NCBI GenBank assembly: GCA_024687165.1
Contig: JAILEY010000004.1
Coordinates: forward strand, 1-51,512
Reading direction: 5' to 3'
From: Treponema sp.
Lineage (GTDB): Bacteria > Spirochaetota > Spirochaetia > Treponematales > Treponemataceae
DNA: 51,512 bases
Made by a program: the position numbers and the translations under genes. Positions 1 to 6,788 of the stretch are shown here, piece by piece. Every line of letters starts with the position of its first letter. Position 1 is the first letter of the stretch. The notes under the pieces are model-generated. The model made no database searches. It was not told where the DNA came from and saw only the letters and a program-made list of their open reading frames with translations.

Positions 1-90
1 AAAAACATTTGCTGTATTTTTGTATCCATCTGAAGTATTCAGGTAGTGCGCAACAATTTCAGCTTTCTTTTCTAAATTCAATTTAGACAT
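1..90 (-). CDS. IS3-family transposase OrfA, N-terminal fragment
   Basis: Thirty codons are visible from an ATG at 90, beginning MSKLNLEKKAEIVAHYLN and running off the left edge. A short basic, helix-forming start fits the N-terminal helix-turn-helix of IS3/IS150 OrfA proteins, which bind the terminal repeats. The start is supported by GGAGG 13 bases upstream and by its position immediately inside the insertion-sequence end. The fragment is too short for firm family assignment, so the call relies mainly on the adjacent terminal repeat. Nothing shows whether the full gene is intact. Confidence 0.6.
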   Translation of the reverse strand, partial: MSKLNLEKKAEIVAHYLNTSDGYKNTANVF

Positions 91-139
91 AAAAAAAGTG
101 TACCTCCAAAAATTGTCTCCAACTTTTGGGGTACACTTC
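1..139 (-). mobile_element. End of an IS3-family (IS150-like) insertion sequence, truncated by the window edge
   Basis: On the minus strand the segment reads from a terminal repeat (TGTACCCCAAAAGTTGGAGA, with the rest of the end at 114-135) into a Shine-Dalgarno site GGAGG (103-107) and an orfA start at 90. A terminus of the form TGTACCCCAAAAGTTGGAGACA directly before a small helix-turn-helix ORF is typical of the IS150 branch of IS3. Only one end is visible, so neither the other end nor the target duplication can be judged. A second GTGTACCTCCAAA motif at 98-110 is a degenerate inverted echo of the terminus. Confidence 0.7.
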
Positions 140-161
140 AAAATCAGATTCTGCCTTTTTT

Positions 162-695
162 TTATTGGGCTCTTTTGAATTCTATATAGTTTGAGCCGTC
201 TCCGGAAAAATCCATCTTCATAATCTTTTTATCAGTTGAAATATAAACTGGTGTTGTAAAAAAATCTTTGTCGCTGTATTTAAATTTTTCACTTATTTTT
301 CGTGTTTTAATTTTTATTGTTTTTTTATCTGCACTGATTGAATAAAGCTGATAGAGCTTCTTTTTGTACCTGTTTTCAAAGATTGAAATTAATTCGTCCG
401 GAAACTGAGACGGTGAAGAAAGAATGAAAGTTATTTCTGATGAATTAGTAATTGCTGTAGTGCCGTTTATTTTTGTCTTTTCGATTGTAAGACTCAGTGT
501 AAGTTTTATGTCTTTTGCGCAGCCGGTTGAACTTATTTCTGAACCAAGCATTTCTTCAGCTGCTTCTTCCGGAAGTTCAATTACTGCTTTCCATGTTCCG
601 TAGATTTGATTTGGTATTGTTACAGTTTTAAAATTCTGAGCATATAGATTTATAACTAAAGCTGCTAAAAAAAATATTGCAAAAACTTTTTTCAT
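162..695 (-). CDS. Secreted 177-aa protein, paralogue of its upstream neighbour
   Basis: The first 19 or so residues (MKKVFAIFFLAALVINLYAQ) are a cleavable Sec signal peptide ending in an A-Q site, so the mature protein is probably periplasmic or on the outer membrane. The mature part starts with a motif IYGTWKAVIELPEE, matched by LYGKWEGNVEIPAE in the next gene upstream (785-1318). Both proteins are 177 aa, so they look like a tandem duplication. A G-x-W motif followed by alternating beta-like segments recalls lipocalin-type small barrels, but that is only a resemblance. GGAT lies upstream of the ATG. I do not recognise the family and assign no function. A terminator-like hairpin separates it from the paralogue. 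Confidence 0.8.
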   Translation of the reverse strand: MKKVFAIFFLAALVINLYAQNFKTVTIPNQIYGTWKAVIELPEEAAEEMLGSEISSTGCAKDIKLTLSLTIEKTKINGTTAITNSSEITFILSSPSQFPDELISIFENRYKKKLYQLYSISADKKTIKIKTRKISEKFKYSDKDFFTTPVYISTDKKIMKMDFSGDGSNYIEFKRAQ

Positions 696-722
696 CTGAT
701 GAATCCTTTTTAAATAAAAAAA

Positions 723-759
723 ACTGTCCGGAAATTTGTGATTTTAAGTCCCGGGCAGT
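723..759 (-). terminator. Rho-independent terminator between the two paralogues
   Basis: On the minus strand ACTGCCCGG (751-759) pairs with CCGGACAGT (723-731), with one mismatch, and is followed by a run of T residues (complement of the A-rich 713-722). It would end transcripts of the 785-1318 gene before its paralogue. Confidence 0.75.
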
Positions 760-784
760 CTTTTGTTTTCAAAAAATAAATTGA

Positions 785-1318
785 TTATTTTTTGTTCATT
801 GTTATTGTCATTCCTGCATCTGGAATCAAAATTTTGATTGTCTTCTTGTCTTTTGACATAAGAATCTGCTGTTCAAATAACTCATCATTTGATACTTCAT
901 CTTCCTCTTCCTGTACTGAAGATTTAAGAATAAGAGTTGTTTCGTCTTTGCTGAGTTCGTAATTTGCGAACATTAAACCTTCACCGCATGCATCAAGAAG
1001 CTCGTCGCGGATTTCTTCGTCAATGCCGTCTGCTTTGTATACTTTTACAGTGAGAGTCATTTTCATCTTCATTTTTGTTGAGTTCTTATCTGAACCTTTT
1101 TTGAAAACGAATTCAACAGGTGCAGTCATTGAAATTTCATGGCCTTTTGTATCCTGTTCTCCAAGCATTGAACTGAGCATTTCAGCCGGAATCTCAACGT
1201 TTCCTTCCCATTTGCCGTATAACTTTTTAGCTTCTGTAACTTCAGAAAAATCCTGGTCCTGTGCAAATGCGCATACTGTGATGAATGCAATTGCAAACAA
1301 TGTAAATAATTTTTTCAT
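785..1318 (-). CDS. Secreted 177-aa protein, first of two tandem paralogues
   Basis: It starts with a clear signal peptide (MKKLFTLFAIAFITVCAFAQ) and continues into LYGKWEGNVEIPAEMLSSML, the same opening as the downstream 177-aa gene. The mature chain is acidic and lysine-rich and has alternating polar and hydrophobic stretches that suggest beta strands (for example KMKMKMTLTVKVY). A GGAG site lies a few bases upstream of the ATG, which supports this start. The family is not recognised; a lipocalin-like fold is possible from the G-x-W motif near the start of the mature protein. It lies downstream of two HAD phosphatase genes on the same strand, but nothing ties it to them functionally. Confidence 0.8.
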   Translation of the reverse strand: MKKLFTLFAIAFITVCAFAQDQDFSEVTEAKKLYGKWEGNVEIPAEMLSSMLGEQDTKGHEISMTAPVEFVFKKGSDKNSTKMKMKMTLTVKVYKADGIDEEIRDELLDACGEGLMFANYELSKDETTLILKSSVQEEEDEVSNDELFEQQILMSKDKKTIKILIPDAGMTITMNKK

Positions 1319-1350
1319 TTAATTCTCCTTGTGAAAAAAAATACACGTTA

Positions 1351-1935
1351 TTATAGTAGATTGAAAATCTTTTGTCTAAGGTCTGCTGAATTTTTATATT
1401 GAATTGCTGTAATTCCAATTCCTGCGGCAGCTTCAACATTTTCAATTCTATCGTCGATGAATACCGTATTTTCTGCTGATGCTTCTTCTGCTTTAAGAAT
1501 CAGTCTGTAAAAATCCGGATCCGGTTTTGCAACTCCCATGAAGCAGGAAGCATAAGTCTGGTCAAAAATGCTGTAATCTCCGTTTTCAACATGGTTTGCG
1601 TAGTGTCCGCTGATTGTATTTGTTCCGCAGACAACTCTATGTCCTTTTTTCTTTAATTCTTCTATTAATTCTACAGTCTCCTGAATAAGAACCGGGTGAA
1701 AAAGGTAGTGAAACCAGTCGGTGAAAACTTTTATTCCGCATCTTTTGTTGAATTCTTTCCAAAAGCCGGCGGTATCAATTTCTCCGATTGTGCATTTGTG
1801 AAAAAGACTGTCTTTTGTATCTTTCCCATAAATTGATTCGAATTCTTCCTTTTTAAGTCCCAGTATCTCAGAAATTTTTCCGGTACCTTTCCATGTGTTA
1901 CAGCATACGCCGCCCATGTCAAAAATAAAAAGCAT
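1351..1935 (-). CDS. HAD-superfamily hydrolase, YihX/HAD-IA type
   Basis: Its 194 aa match a subfamily IA haloacid-dehalogenase-like phosphatase. Motif I is FIFDMGGVCCN, where the first Asp is the nucleophile and Gly replaces the usual second Asp, as in several HAD-IA members. A Thr/Asn-containing motif II (VVCGTNTISGHY) and an acidic motif III (VFIDDRIENVEAAAGIG) follow. The arrangement resembles YihX-like sugar-phosphate or epoxide-hydrolase-like HADs, but the substrate cannot be read from sequence. The start is supported by GGAG about 9 bases upstream. It lies 23 bp after another HAD gene on the same strand, so the two are probably co-transcribed and may act on related phosphorylated metabolites. 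Confidence 0.85.
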   Translation of the reverse strand: MLFIFDMGGVCCNTWKGTGKISEILGLKKEEFESIYGKDTKDSLFHKCTIGEIDTAGFWKEFNKRCGIKVFTDWFHYLFHPVLIQETVELIEELKKKGHRVVCGTNTISGHYANHVENGDYSIFDQTYASCFMGVAKPDPDFYRLILKAEEASAENTVFIDDRIENVEAAAGIGITAIQYKNSADLRQKIFNLL

Positions 1936-1958
1936 TTTATACTCCTGAGGTTACAAAA

Positions 1959-2600
1959 TTATTTTCTGATAAGTCGTTTTAAATCGCTGAATTTTTTTAG
2001 TTCTTCTATGTAATGCCGTGTTCTGCCAAAGCCGTAAGATGCCCAGATAAACGGAATGCCCGCCTGCCTGCATGCTTCTGCGTCTCCATCTGTATCTCCA
2101 ATGTATACAGGAGATTGAAGACCGTTTCTTGAACAAAGCATAAGTATATTTTCTGATTTTGATTTTCCGGTGCGGCCGCAGCATTCAAAATCCTTGATAT
2201 AGGGTTCAAGTCCTGTTTTTTTGAGTGTGAGTTCTATATATCCGTCCTGACAGTTGCTTACAATGAAGAAATTTTCATACGGATACAGATCTTTTATAGT
2301 TTCTACAACATCAGGATAAGTAATATCGAGGCTGCATTTTTCCAGTTCAATCTGTTCTTCCGTGCAGCAGTATGAAATCAGTATGTCTCTTTCTGAAGTG
2401 TTCAGATTCGGCCATAAATCCCTTGCAATTTCATCCATAGGTTTGCCGAATTCCTGCTGTAGAATCTGTGCATTTACTTTTTTTGCTTTAAATTTTGAAT
2501 TTTCAATTGCTTTATTCCATGCAATCGATACTATTCCTGTCGTGTTCCAAATTGTCCCGTCTATATCCAGGATTATTCCGTCAAATGAGTTGTTTTTCAT
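1959..2600 (-). CDS. HAD-superfamily phosphatase, phosphoglycolate-phosphatase-like
   Basis: Its 213 aa carry all HAD motifs: the nucleophile loop ILDIDGTIW near residue 10, motif II FIVSNCQDGYIE near residue 115, and the acidic motif III YIGDTDGDAEACRQAG near residue 165. The insertion between motifs I and II is the alpha-helical C1 cap of Gph/PGMB-type enzymes. Such proteins hydrolyse small phosphomonoesters in the cytoplasm; the exact substrate is unknown. It is the first gene of a minus-strand group, divergent from the ABC binding-protein gene, with about 145 bp between the starts. It differs from its HAD neighbour in having the full D-x-D-G-T motif. Confidence 0.87.
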   Translation of the reverse strand: MKNNSFDGIILDIDGTIWNTTGIVSIAWNKAIENSKFKAKKVNAQILQQEFGKPMDEIARDLWPNLNTSERDILISYCCTEEQIELEKCSLDITYPDVVETIKDLYPYENFFIVSNCQDGYIELTLKKTGLEPYIKDFECCGRTGKSKSENILMLCSRNGLQSPVYIGDTDGDAEACRQAGIPFIWASYGFGRTRHYIEELKKFSDLKRLIRK

Positions 2601-2651
2601 AGATAACAGTATAGTATGAAATTAAAAAAATGCAAAAAATAAAAAAAAATT

Positions 2652-2679
2652 GTTGCAAAATAATAATCATGATGTATAA
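2652..2679 (+). promoter_or_regulatory. Sigma-70-type promoter of the ABC binding-protein gene
   Basis: TTGCAA (2652-2657) and TATAAT (2674-2679) are separated by 16 bp. The predicted start of transcription, about 2686, leaves a leader of about 60 nt before the ATG at 2747. Confidence 0.65.
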
Positions 2680-2746
2680 TTTGAATATAACCTTGAAATT
2701 GTAACTAAGGTTTTTTATGCAGTACTAATGAAGGAGGCAATTGCAT

Positions 2747-4042
2747 ATGAAAAAGTTAGTAGCAGCAGTGATGGCAGCAGCTATGGTATCAGGCGCTTTC
2801 GTTTCTTGTAAAAAGAATGCGAAGGTAAAATCAAACATCTCTAACGGTGGTAAAGTTCTTAATATTTACTGCTGGAACGATGAATTCAAAACACGCTTCG
2901 ACACATACGTAAGAGCAGAAATTGAAGCTAAGGGTGTAACAGTTAACTTCATCCAGGCTCCAAACCAGGACGGTGTTTACCGCCAGAAGCTCGATGCAGC
3001 TCTCGAAGCAGCATCTACAGCAAAAGCTGAAGATAAGATTGATATGTTCCTCGTAGAAGCAGACTACGCTCTCGCTTACGTTGACACACCATTTACAGTT
3101 CCTGTAAAGGATCTTGGAATCACAGATTCTGATCTCGCAAACCAGTTCAAGTATACAAAAGACATCATGACAGACGGACAGGGTGTTCTTAAAGGTGTTT
3201 CTTGGCAGGGTTGTCCAGGTGGATTCTGCTATCGTCGTTCAATCGCTAAGGCTGTTCTCGGAACAGACGAACCAGAAGAAGTACAGAAAGCACTTTCTGA
3301 CTGGGACAAGTTCGACAAAGTTGCAGCAGATGCAAAAGCAAAGGGATACTTCATGCTCTCTGGATTTGATGATGCATTCCGCGTATTCTCTGACAACGTT
3401 AAGACTCCATGGGTAACAAACAAGAAGATCACTATGGATCCAATGATCAAGAGATGGATCGATCAGACAAAGACATACACAGACAAGGGATACAACAACA
3501 AGGCTTCACTCTGGTCTGCAGAAAGCACAAAGGGTATGGCAAAGAATGGTAAAGTATTCGGTTACTTCGGACCAGCTTGGTTCATCGACTTCTGTATGAA
3601 CAAAGAAGCTTCTGGAGACTGGGCATTCTGTAACGGTCCAATGGGATTCTCTTGGGGTGGAACTTGGATTTGTGCAGCAAACGGTACAGACAATGCTGAC
3701 GAAATCAAGACAATCATGAAGAAGCTTACATGTGACAAAGACACAATGGTTAGAATTGCAAAGGAATACAATGACTTTACAAACAACGAACCAGCTATGA
3801 ACGAAGTAGCAGCTGATCCATCATACCACAACGAATTCCTTGGTGGACAGAACCACATGGCATTCTTCGTTAAGTCTGCAGCTTCTATCAAGAAGGAAAA
3901 CATCACAAAGTACGATCAGGAATGTACAGAAGAAATCATGGCAGCTATGTCTGACTACTTCAACGGACTTGTTGACTACGATACTGCTTTGAACAACTTC
4001 TACGACAAAGTTGAAAAGCGCTGTCCAGGTGTTACAAGATAA
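2747..4042 (+). CDS. Carbohydrate-type ABC transporter substrate-binding lipoprotein
   Basis: The 431-aa protein starts MKKLVAAVMAAAMVSGAF and ends its signal peptide in a lipobox FVSC, so it is lipid-anchored. The mature region (KVLNIYCWNDEFKTRF, then VNFIQAPNQDGVYRQKL) is typical of family-1 solute-binding proteins for sugars or oligosaccharides. An in-frame TTG lies at 2741, but AGGAGG (2732-2737) is nine bases from the ATG at 2747, so I chose the ATG. Two permease genes follow after two hairpins; no ATPase is encoded here, so a shared MsmK/UgpC-type ATPase elsewhere is likely. Codon choice is more biased than in neighbours (AAG, AAC, ATC, TTC), as expected of a very highly expressed gene. 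The ligand cannot be inferred. Confidence 0.92.
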   Translation: MKKLVAAVMAAAMVSGAFVSCKKNAKVKSNISNGGKVLNIYCWNDEFKTRFDTYVRAEIEAKGVTVNFIQAPNQDGVYRQKLDAALEAASTAKAEDKIDMFLVEADYALAYVDTPFTVPVKDLGITDSDLANQFKYTKDIMTDGQGVLKGVSWQGCPGGFCYRRSIAKAVLGTDEPEEVQKALSDWDKFDKVAADAKAKGYFMLSGFDDAFRVFSDNVKTPWVTNKKITMDPMIKRWIDQTKTYTDKGYNNKASLWSAESTKGMAKNGKVFGYFGPAWFIDFCMNKEASGDWAFCNGPMGFSWGGTWICAANGTDNADEIKTIMKKLTCDKDTMVRIAKEYNDFTNNEPAMNEVAADPSYHNEFLGGQNHMAFFVKSAASIKKENITKYDQECTEEIMAAMSDYFNGLVDYDTALNNFYDKVEKRCPGVTR

Positions 4043-4058
4043 GTTTTAGAATGTATTT

Positions 4059-4083
4059 AACCGGTAAAGTTTCTTTGCCGGTT
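4059..4083 (+). terminator. Stem-loop just after the binding-protein gene
   Basis: AACCGGTAAAG (4059-4069) pairs with CTTTGCCGGTT (4073-4083) with one wobble. No strong T-run follows, so it may protect the 3' end of the binding-protein mRNA rather than terminate. Confidence 0.5.
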
Positions 4084-4114
4084 TCTACAGATCTAATATC
4101 GATTCGATGGAAAG

Positions 4115-4146
4115 AATGCCGTCTTTCTTGGACGGCATTTTTTTTT
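4115..4146 (+). terminator. Rho-independent terminator between binding protein and permeases
   Basis: AATGCCGTC (4115-4123) pairs perfectly with GACGGCATT (4131-4139) and is followed by about nine T. Partial read-through here would give much more binding protein than permease, a common stoichiometry for ABC importers. Confidence 0.85.
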
Positions 4147-4222
4147 ATACAATTTTCATAAAAAAGTTTGCGTTGTACTATGCTCCAAATATGTTAGCTC
4201 GTACATAATTTTAGAGGATAAT

Positions 4223-5254
4223 ATGGATAATACGACAGAAATTAAAACTGGTGCAAAATTAAAAAAGCGTCATTCAGTTTCATATGATAACTGGGGATAT
4301 GCTTTTATTTCACCGTTCTTTATTATATATATCATTTTTTCACTCATTCCACTGTTGACAACTTTCATTTACAGTATGTTTGAATACTACAAAGAAGGTC
4401 TTGGTGTTTGGGTTGGTCCAAACTTTGTTGGTTTGAATAATTTTAAGCTTCTTTTTACAGCTCAGAATAGCCATATTGGTAAATTCCTTGGTAATACAAT
4501 ATTCATGTGGTTGATTGGATTTATCCCACAGATTATTGTTTCTCTTGTTCTTGCCGTTTGGTTCACAAATACTGAACTTAACCTCAAGGGTCAGAGATTT
4601 TTTAAGACAGTAATTTATTTGCCTAACCTGATCATGGCTGCTGCATTTGCTATGCTTGTGTATGCACTCTTTTCAGATGAAGGTCCTGTTAATAAAATTC
4701 TTATGTCAACTGTTGATAAGTTGAATGGCGTTAAATATGTATATGACAGCGAAGGTTATATCGTAGATAAAGTTGTTCCTGAGGGAGTTAAAGCAGCTAC
4801 AGCTGTAAGATTCTTTGCAAGTGTAGGCTGGACAAGAACTCTTATCGCAGGTATGAACTTCCTTATGTGGTACGGAAATACTACAATCCTTCTTATGGCT
4901 GGTGTTATGGGAATTGATAACAGCTTGTTTGAAGCAGCACGTATTGACGGGGCTTCTCCTGGACAGGTTTTCTTCAAGATCACTATGCCATTGCTTCTTC
5001 CAATCTTTGTATACGTATTTATTACTTCTTTGATTGGTGGTATCCAGATGTTCGATGTTCCACAGATTGTTACAAATGGTAAGGGTAGACCTAACGATAC
5101 AACAATGACACTTATCATGGACTTGAACATGTACCTTAAGAAGAAAGATTACGGTACTTCGGGTGCTATGTCCGTTGTATTGTTCGCTATGACTGCTGTT
5201 TTGAGTGGATTTGTTTATAAGTCTACAATGAGCAAATACCAGAATAAGCGCTAG
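4223..5254 (+). CDS. ABC sugar transporter permease, MalF/UgpA type
   Basis: This 343-aa inner-membrane protein has about six transmembrane segments, starting with ISPFFIIYIIFSLIPLLTTF. The cytoplasmic coupling helix is the EAA loop EAARIDGASPGQVFF-KITMPLL near residue 240, which docks on the ATPase. It is the first permease of the pair and would form the pore together with the next gene. A soluble insertion near residues 160-190 (YVYDSEGYIVDKVVPEG) enlarges one loop. GAGG lies a few bases before the ATG. It starts 180 bp after the binding-protein stop and ends 11 bp before the second permease. Confidence 0.92.
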   Translation: MDNTTEIKTGAKLKKRHSVSYDNWGYAFISPFFIIYIIFSLIPLLTTFIYSMFEYYKEGLGVWVGPNFVGLNNFKLLFTAQNSHIGKFLGNTIFMWLIGFIPQIIVSLVLAVWFTNTELNLKGQRFFKTVIYLPNLIMAAAFAMLVYALFSDEGPVNKILMSTVDKLNGVKYVYDSEGYIVDKVVPEGVKAATAVRFFASVGWTRTLIAGMNFLMWYGNTTILLMAGVMGIDNSLFEAARIDGASPGQVFFKITMPLLLPIFVYVFITSLIGGIQMFDVPQIVTNGKGRPNDTTMTLIMDLNMYLKKKDYGTSGAMSVVLFAMTAVLSGFVYKSTMSKYQNKR

Positions 5255-5265
5255 GAGGATTTCAG

Positions 5266-6168
5266 ATGGATAACGTAAAAACAAATACTAATGAAATTGT
5301 TACTGGCGAAAAAATCAGAAGTCAGTCACAGATGATTGCAGCACGCAGATTCTTTGCATATACAGTACTTGTGATTCTTGCAATTATTTCTTTGTTCCCG
5401 TTCATTATTATGATTATTAACTCTACTCGTGAACATCTTAAAATCATGGGTGGATTTACTCTTATTCCTGGTGGAAAGCTTTATGCAAACTACCATGACC
5501 TTCTGGTAAAATACAGAACTTCTTATCCGGTTATTTCGGGTATGAGAAACTCTTTGTTTGTTTCTGCATGTGTTGCTATTGTAACTACATACTTCTCATG
5601 TGCTACTGCATATGGTATTTACATGTATAACTTCAAGGGAAAGAGCTTTGTATTTAAGTTTATTCTTGCAATCATGATGGTTCCTACACAGGTTTCTACT
5701 CTTGGTTTCTTGGATTTGATTACAAACATGGGATTGATGAACTCATTCCTTCCTTTGATTATTCCTTCAATTGCAGCTCCAATCGTTTTCTTCTACATGT
5801 ATCAGTCAATGGAAGCAACATTGCCTTATTCAATTGTTGAAGCAGCACGTGTTGACGGTTGTAATGAATTCCGTACATTTAACACAATCGTTATTCCAAT
5901 GATGAAACCTGCACTCGCTGTTCAGCTTATCTTCGCATTCGTTTCAACATGGAATAACTACTTCGTTCCAGCTCTTGTTCTTTCAGACAAGGATAAGTTT
6001 ACAGTTCCAATGGTTATTGCCTTTGTTCGTAACGCAGACTACATGAATCAGAACTATGGTGTTCTTTATGCTCTTATGACAATGACAATTCTCCCATTGA
6101 TTATTATTTACCTGTTTGTTTCAAAATACATCATCGGTGGTGTTACTTCTGGTGGTGTTAAGGAATAA
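5266..6168 (+). CDS. ABC sugar transporter permease, MalG/UgpE type
   Basis: This 300-aa protein has about six membrane segments (for example FFAYTVLVILAIISLFPFI) and the EAA motif VEAARVDGCNEFRTFNTIVI near residue 195, which contacts the transporter ATPase. The motif and length fit the MalG/UgpE half of carbohydrate importers. AGGAGG sits nine bases before the ATG, and the gene follows the MalF-type partner by 11 bp, so the two are translated from one mRNA. A rho-independent terminator follows at 6241-6274. The substrate is unknown. Confidence 0.92.
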   Translation: MDNVKTNTNEIVTGEKIRSQSQMIAARRFFAYTVLVILAIISLFPFIIMIINSTREHLKIMGGFTLIPGGKLYANYHDLLVKYRTSYPVISGMRNSLFVSACVAIVTTYFSCATAYGIYMYNFKGKSFVFKFILAIMMVPTQVSTLGFLDLITNMGLMNSFLPLIIPSIAAPIVFFYMYQSMEATLPYSIVEAARVDGCNEFRTFNTIVIPMMKPALAVQLIFAFVSTWNNYFVPALVLSDKDKFTVPMVIAFVRNADYMNQNYGVLYALMTMTILPLIIIYLFVSKYIIGGVTSGGVKE

Positions 6169-6240
6169 TATTCCAGACGAACTTCTTGTGTTTCTTGAGG
6201 GGAGATTCGTCATATAAACGAGCTTTGAAACACATTTTTG

Positions 6241-6274
6241 ACCGGGTTGATTAAGTTCAATCCGGTTTTTTTTT
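6241..6274 (+). terminator. Rho-independent terminator of the ABC importer operon
   Basis: ACCGGGTTGA (6241-6250) pairs with TCAATCCGGT (6257-6266) with one G-T wobble, followed by about nine T. Confidence 0.85.
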
Positions 6275-6327
6275 GCTTTAATTTTGAATTATTATTAGAT
6301 CAAATTTTGAATTATAATGAATATAAT

Positions 6328-6416
6328 AAAATTGGCGCGAAGGAGTGTTGAGCAGGACGAAAATATACTGTTCAGCATCGGTTTTGGAATGCTCAACACG
6401 ACTGGAAGCCAATTTT
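6328..6416 (+). repeat. Structured repeat, copy A (P3/P4 deleted)
   Basis: The terminal stem P1 is AAAATTGGC (6328-6336) with GCCAATTTT (6408-6416). The inner stem P2 is GTGTTGAGCA (6345-6354) with TGCTCAACAC (6390-6399), a perfect 10 bp. The core matches copy C (48235-48396, opposite strand) on both sides of a missing segment: it runs from an AAAATATACTGTT stretch directly into CAGCATCGGTTTTGG. In copy C the P3 and P4 hairpins lie between those points. The 25 bp upstream of P1 also resembles the flanks of copies B and C. It occupies much of the 325-bp space between the importer operon and the metal repressor. Confidence 0.75.
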
Positions 6417-6458
6417 TTATAGAATCATAAATTTAGTAATATATACAAAGGAAATTTA

Positions 6459-6487
6459 TTGACAATCATATAAATAGATGCTTAAAT
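6459..6487 (+). promoter_or_regulatory. Sigma-70-type promoter of the metal repressor/P-ATPase operon
   Basis: TTGACA (6459-6464), a 17-bp spacer and TTAAAT (6482-6487). The predicted transcription start is about 6494, which is the A of the repressor ATG, so the mRNA would be leaderless. Confidence 0.65.
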
Positions 6488-6499
6488 GATTATATGATT
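6464..6499 (+). promoter_or_regulatory. Putative ArsR-family operator overlapping promoter and start codon
   Basis: AATCATATAA (6464-6473) is an inverted match to TTATATGATT (6490-6499), giving perfect 10-bp arms around a 16-bp centre. AT-rich arms with ATAT steps are typical of ArsR/SmtB operators. Bound repressor would cover the -10 box and the ATG at 6494, giving autorepression relieved by metal. Confidence 0.65.
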
Positions 6500-6787
6500 A
6501 TTAGTGATAATGAAGAAATTCTCTGCGATCTTGCAGAACTTTTTAAGATTTTTGGTGATTCTACAAGAATCAAGATTTTGTATTCTCTTCTTGAAAAAGA
6601 TATGAATGTAACAGAAATTGCAGAGTCTTTGAATATGACACAGCCTGCAATCAGTCAGCAGCTGAGGGTTTTGAAGCTGAATGATCTTGTAAAATTTCGT
6701 CGTGACGGTAAAAGTATAATTTACAGTCTTGCGGATGAACATGTAAAAATCATTCTGAATATCGGCCTTGAACATCTTGGAGAATAA
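6494..6787 (+). CDS. ArsR/SmtB-family metal-sensing repressor
   Basis: This 97-aa winged-helix protein has the ArsR DNA-recognition region MNVTEIAESLNMTQPAISQQ followed by the wing. The last helix carries D-E-H near residue 81 and E-H near residue 94 (DEHVKIILNIGLEHLGE), matching the alpha-5 (CzrA/SmtB) Zn-binding site; no alpha-3 CxC site is seen, so Zn or Co is more likely than As or Cd. The P-type ATPase gene follows one base after the stop, so the repressor should control its own operon through the palindrome over its start. No Shine-Dalgarno site precedes the ATG, in line with a leaderless mRNA. Confidence 0.88.
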   Translation: MIISDNEEILCDLAELFKIFGDSTRIKILYSLLEKDMNVTEIAESLNMTQPAISQQLRVLKLNDLVKFRRDGKSIIYSLADEHVKIILNIGLEHLGE

Positions 6788-6788
6788 T

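Noticed and set aside
2741-2746. TTG at 2741 as the binding-protein start
   Set aside because: AGGAGG is better spaced for the ATG at 2747, and that start gives a standard MKK signal peptide.
4706-5284. 192-codon minus-strand open frame
   Set aside because: It is antisense to the first ABC permease, Cys/His-rich by chance, and unsupported by a ribosome site.
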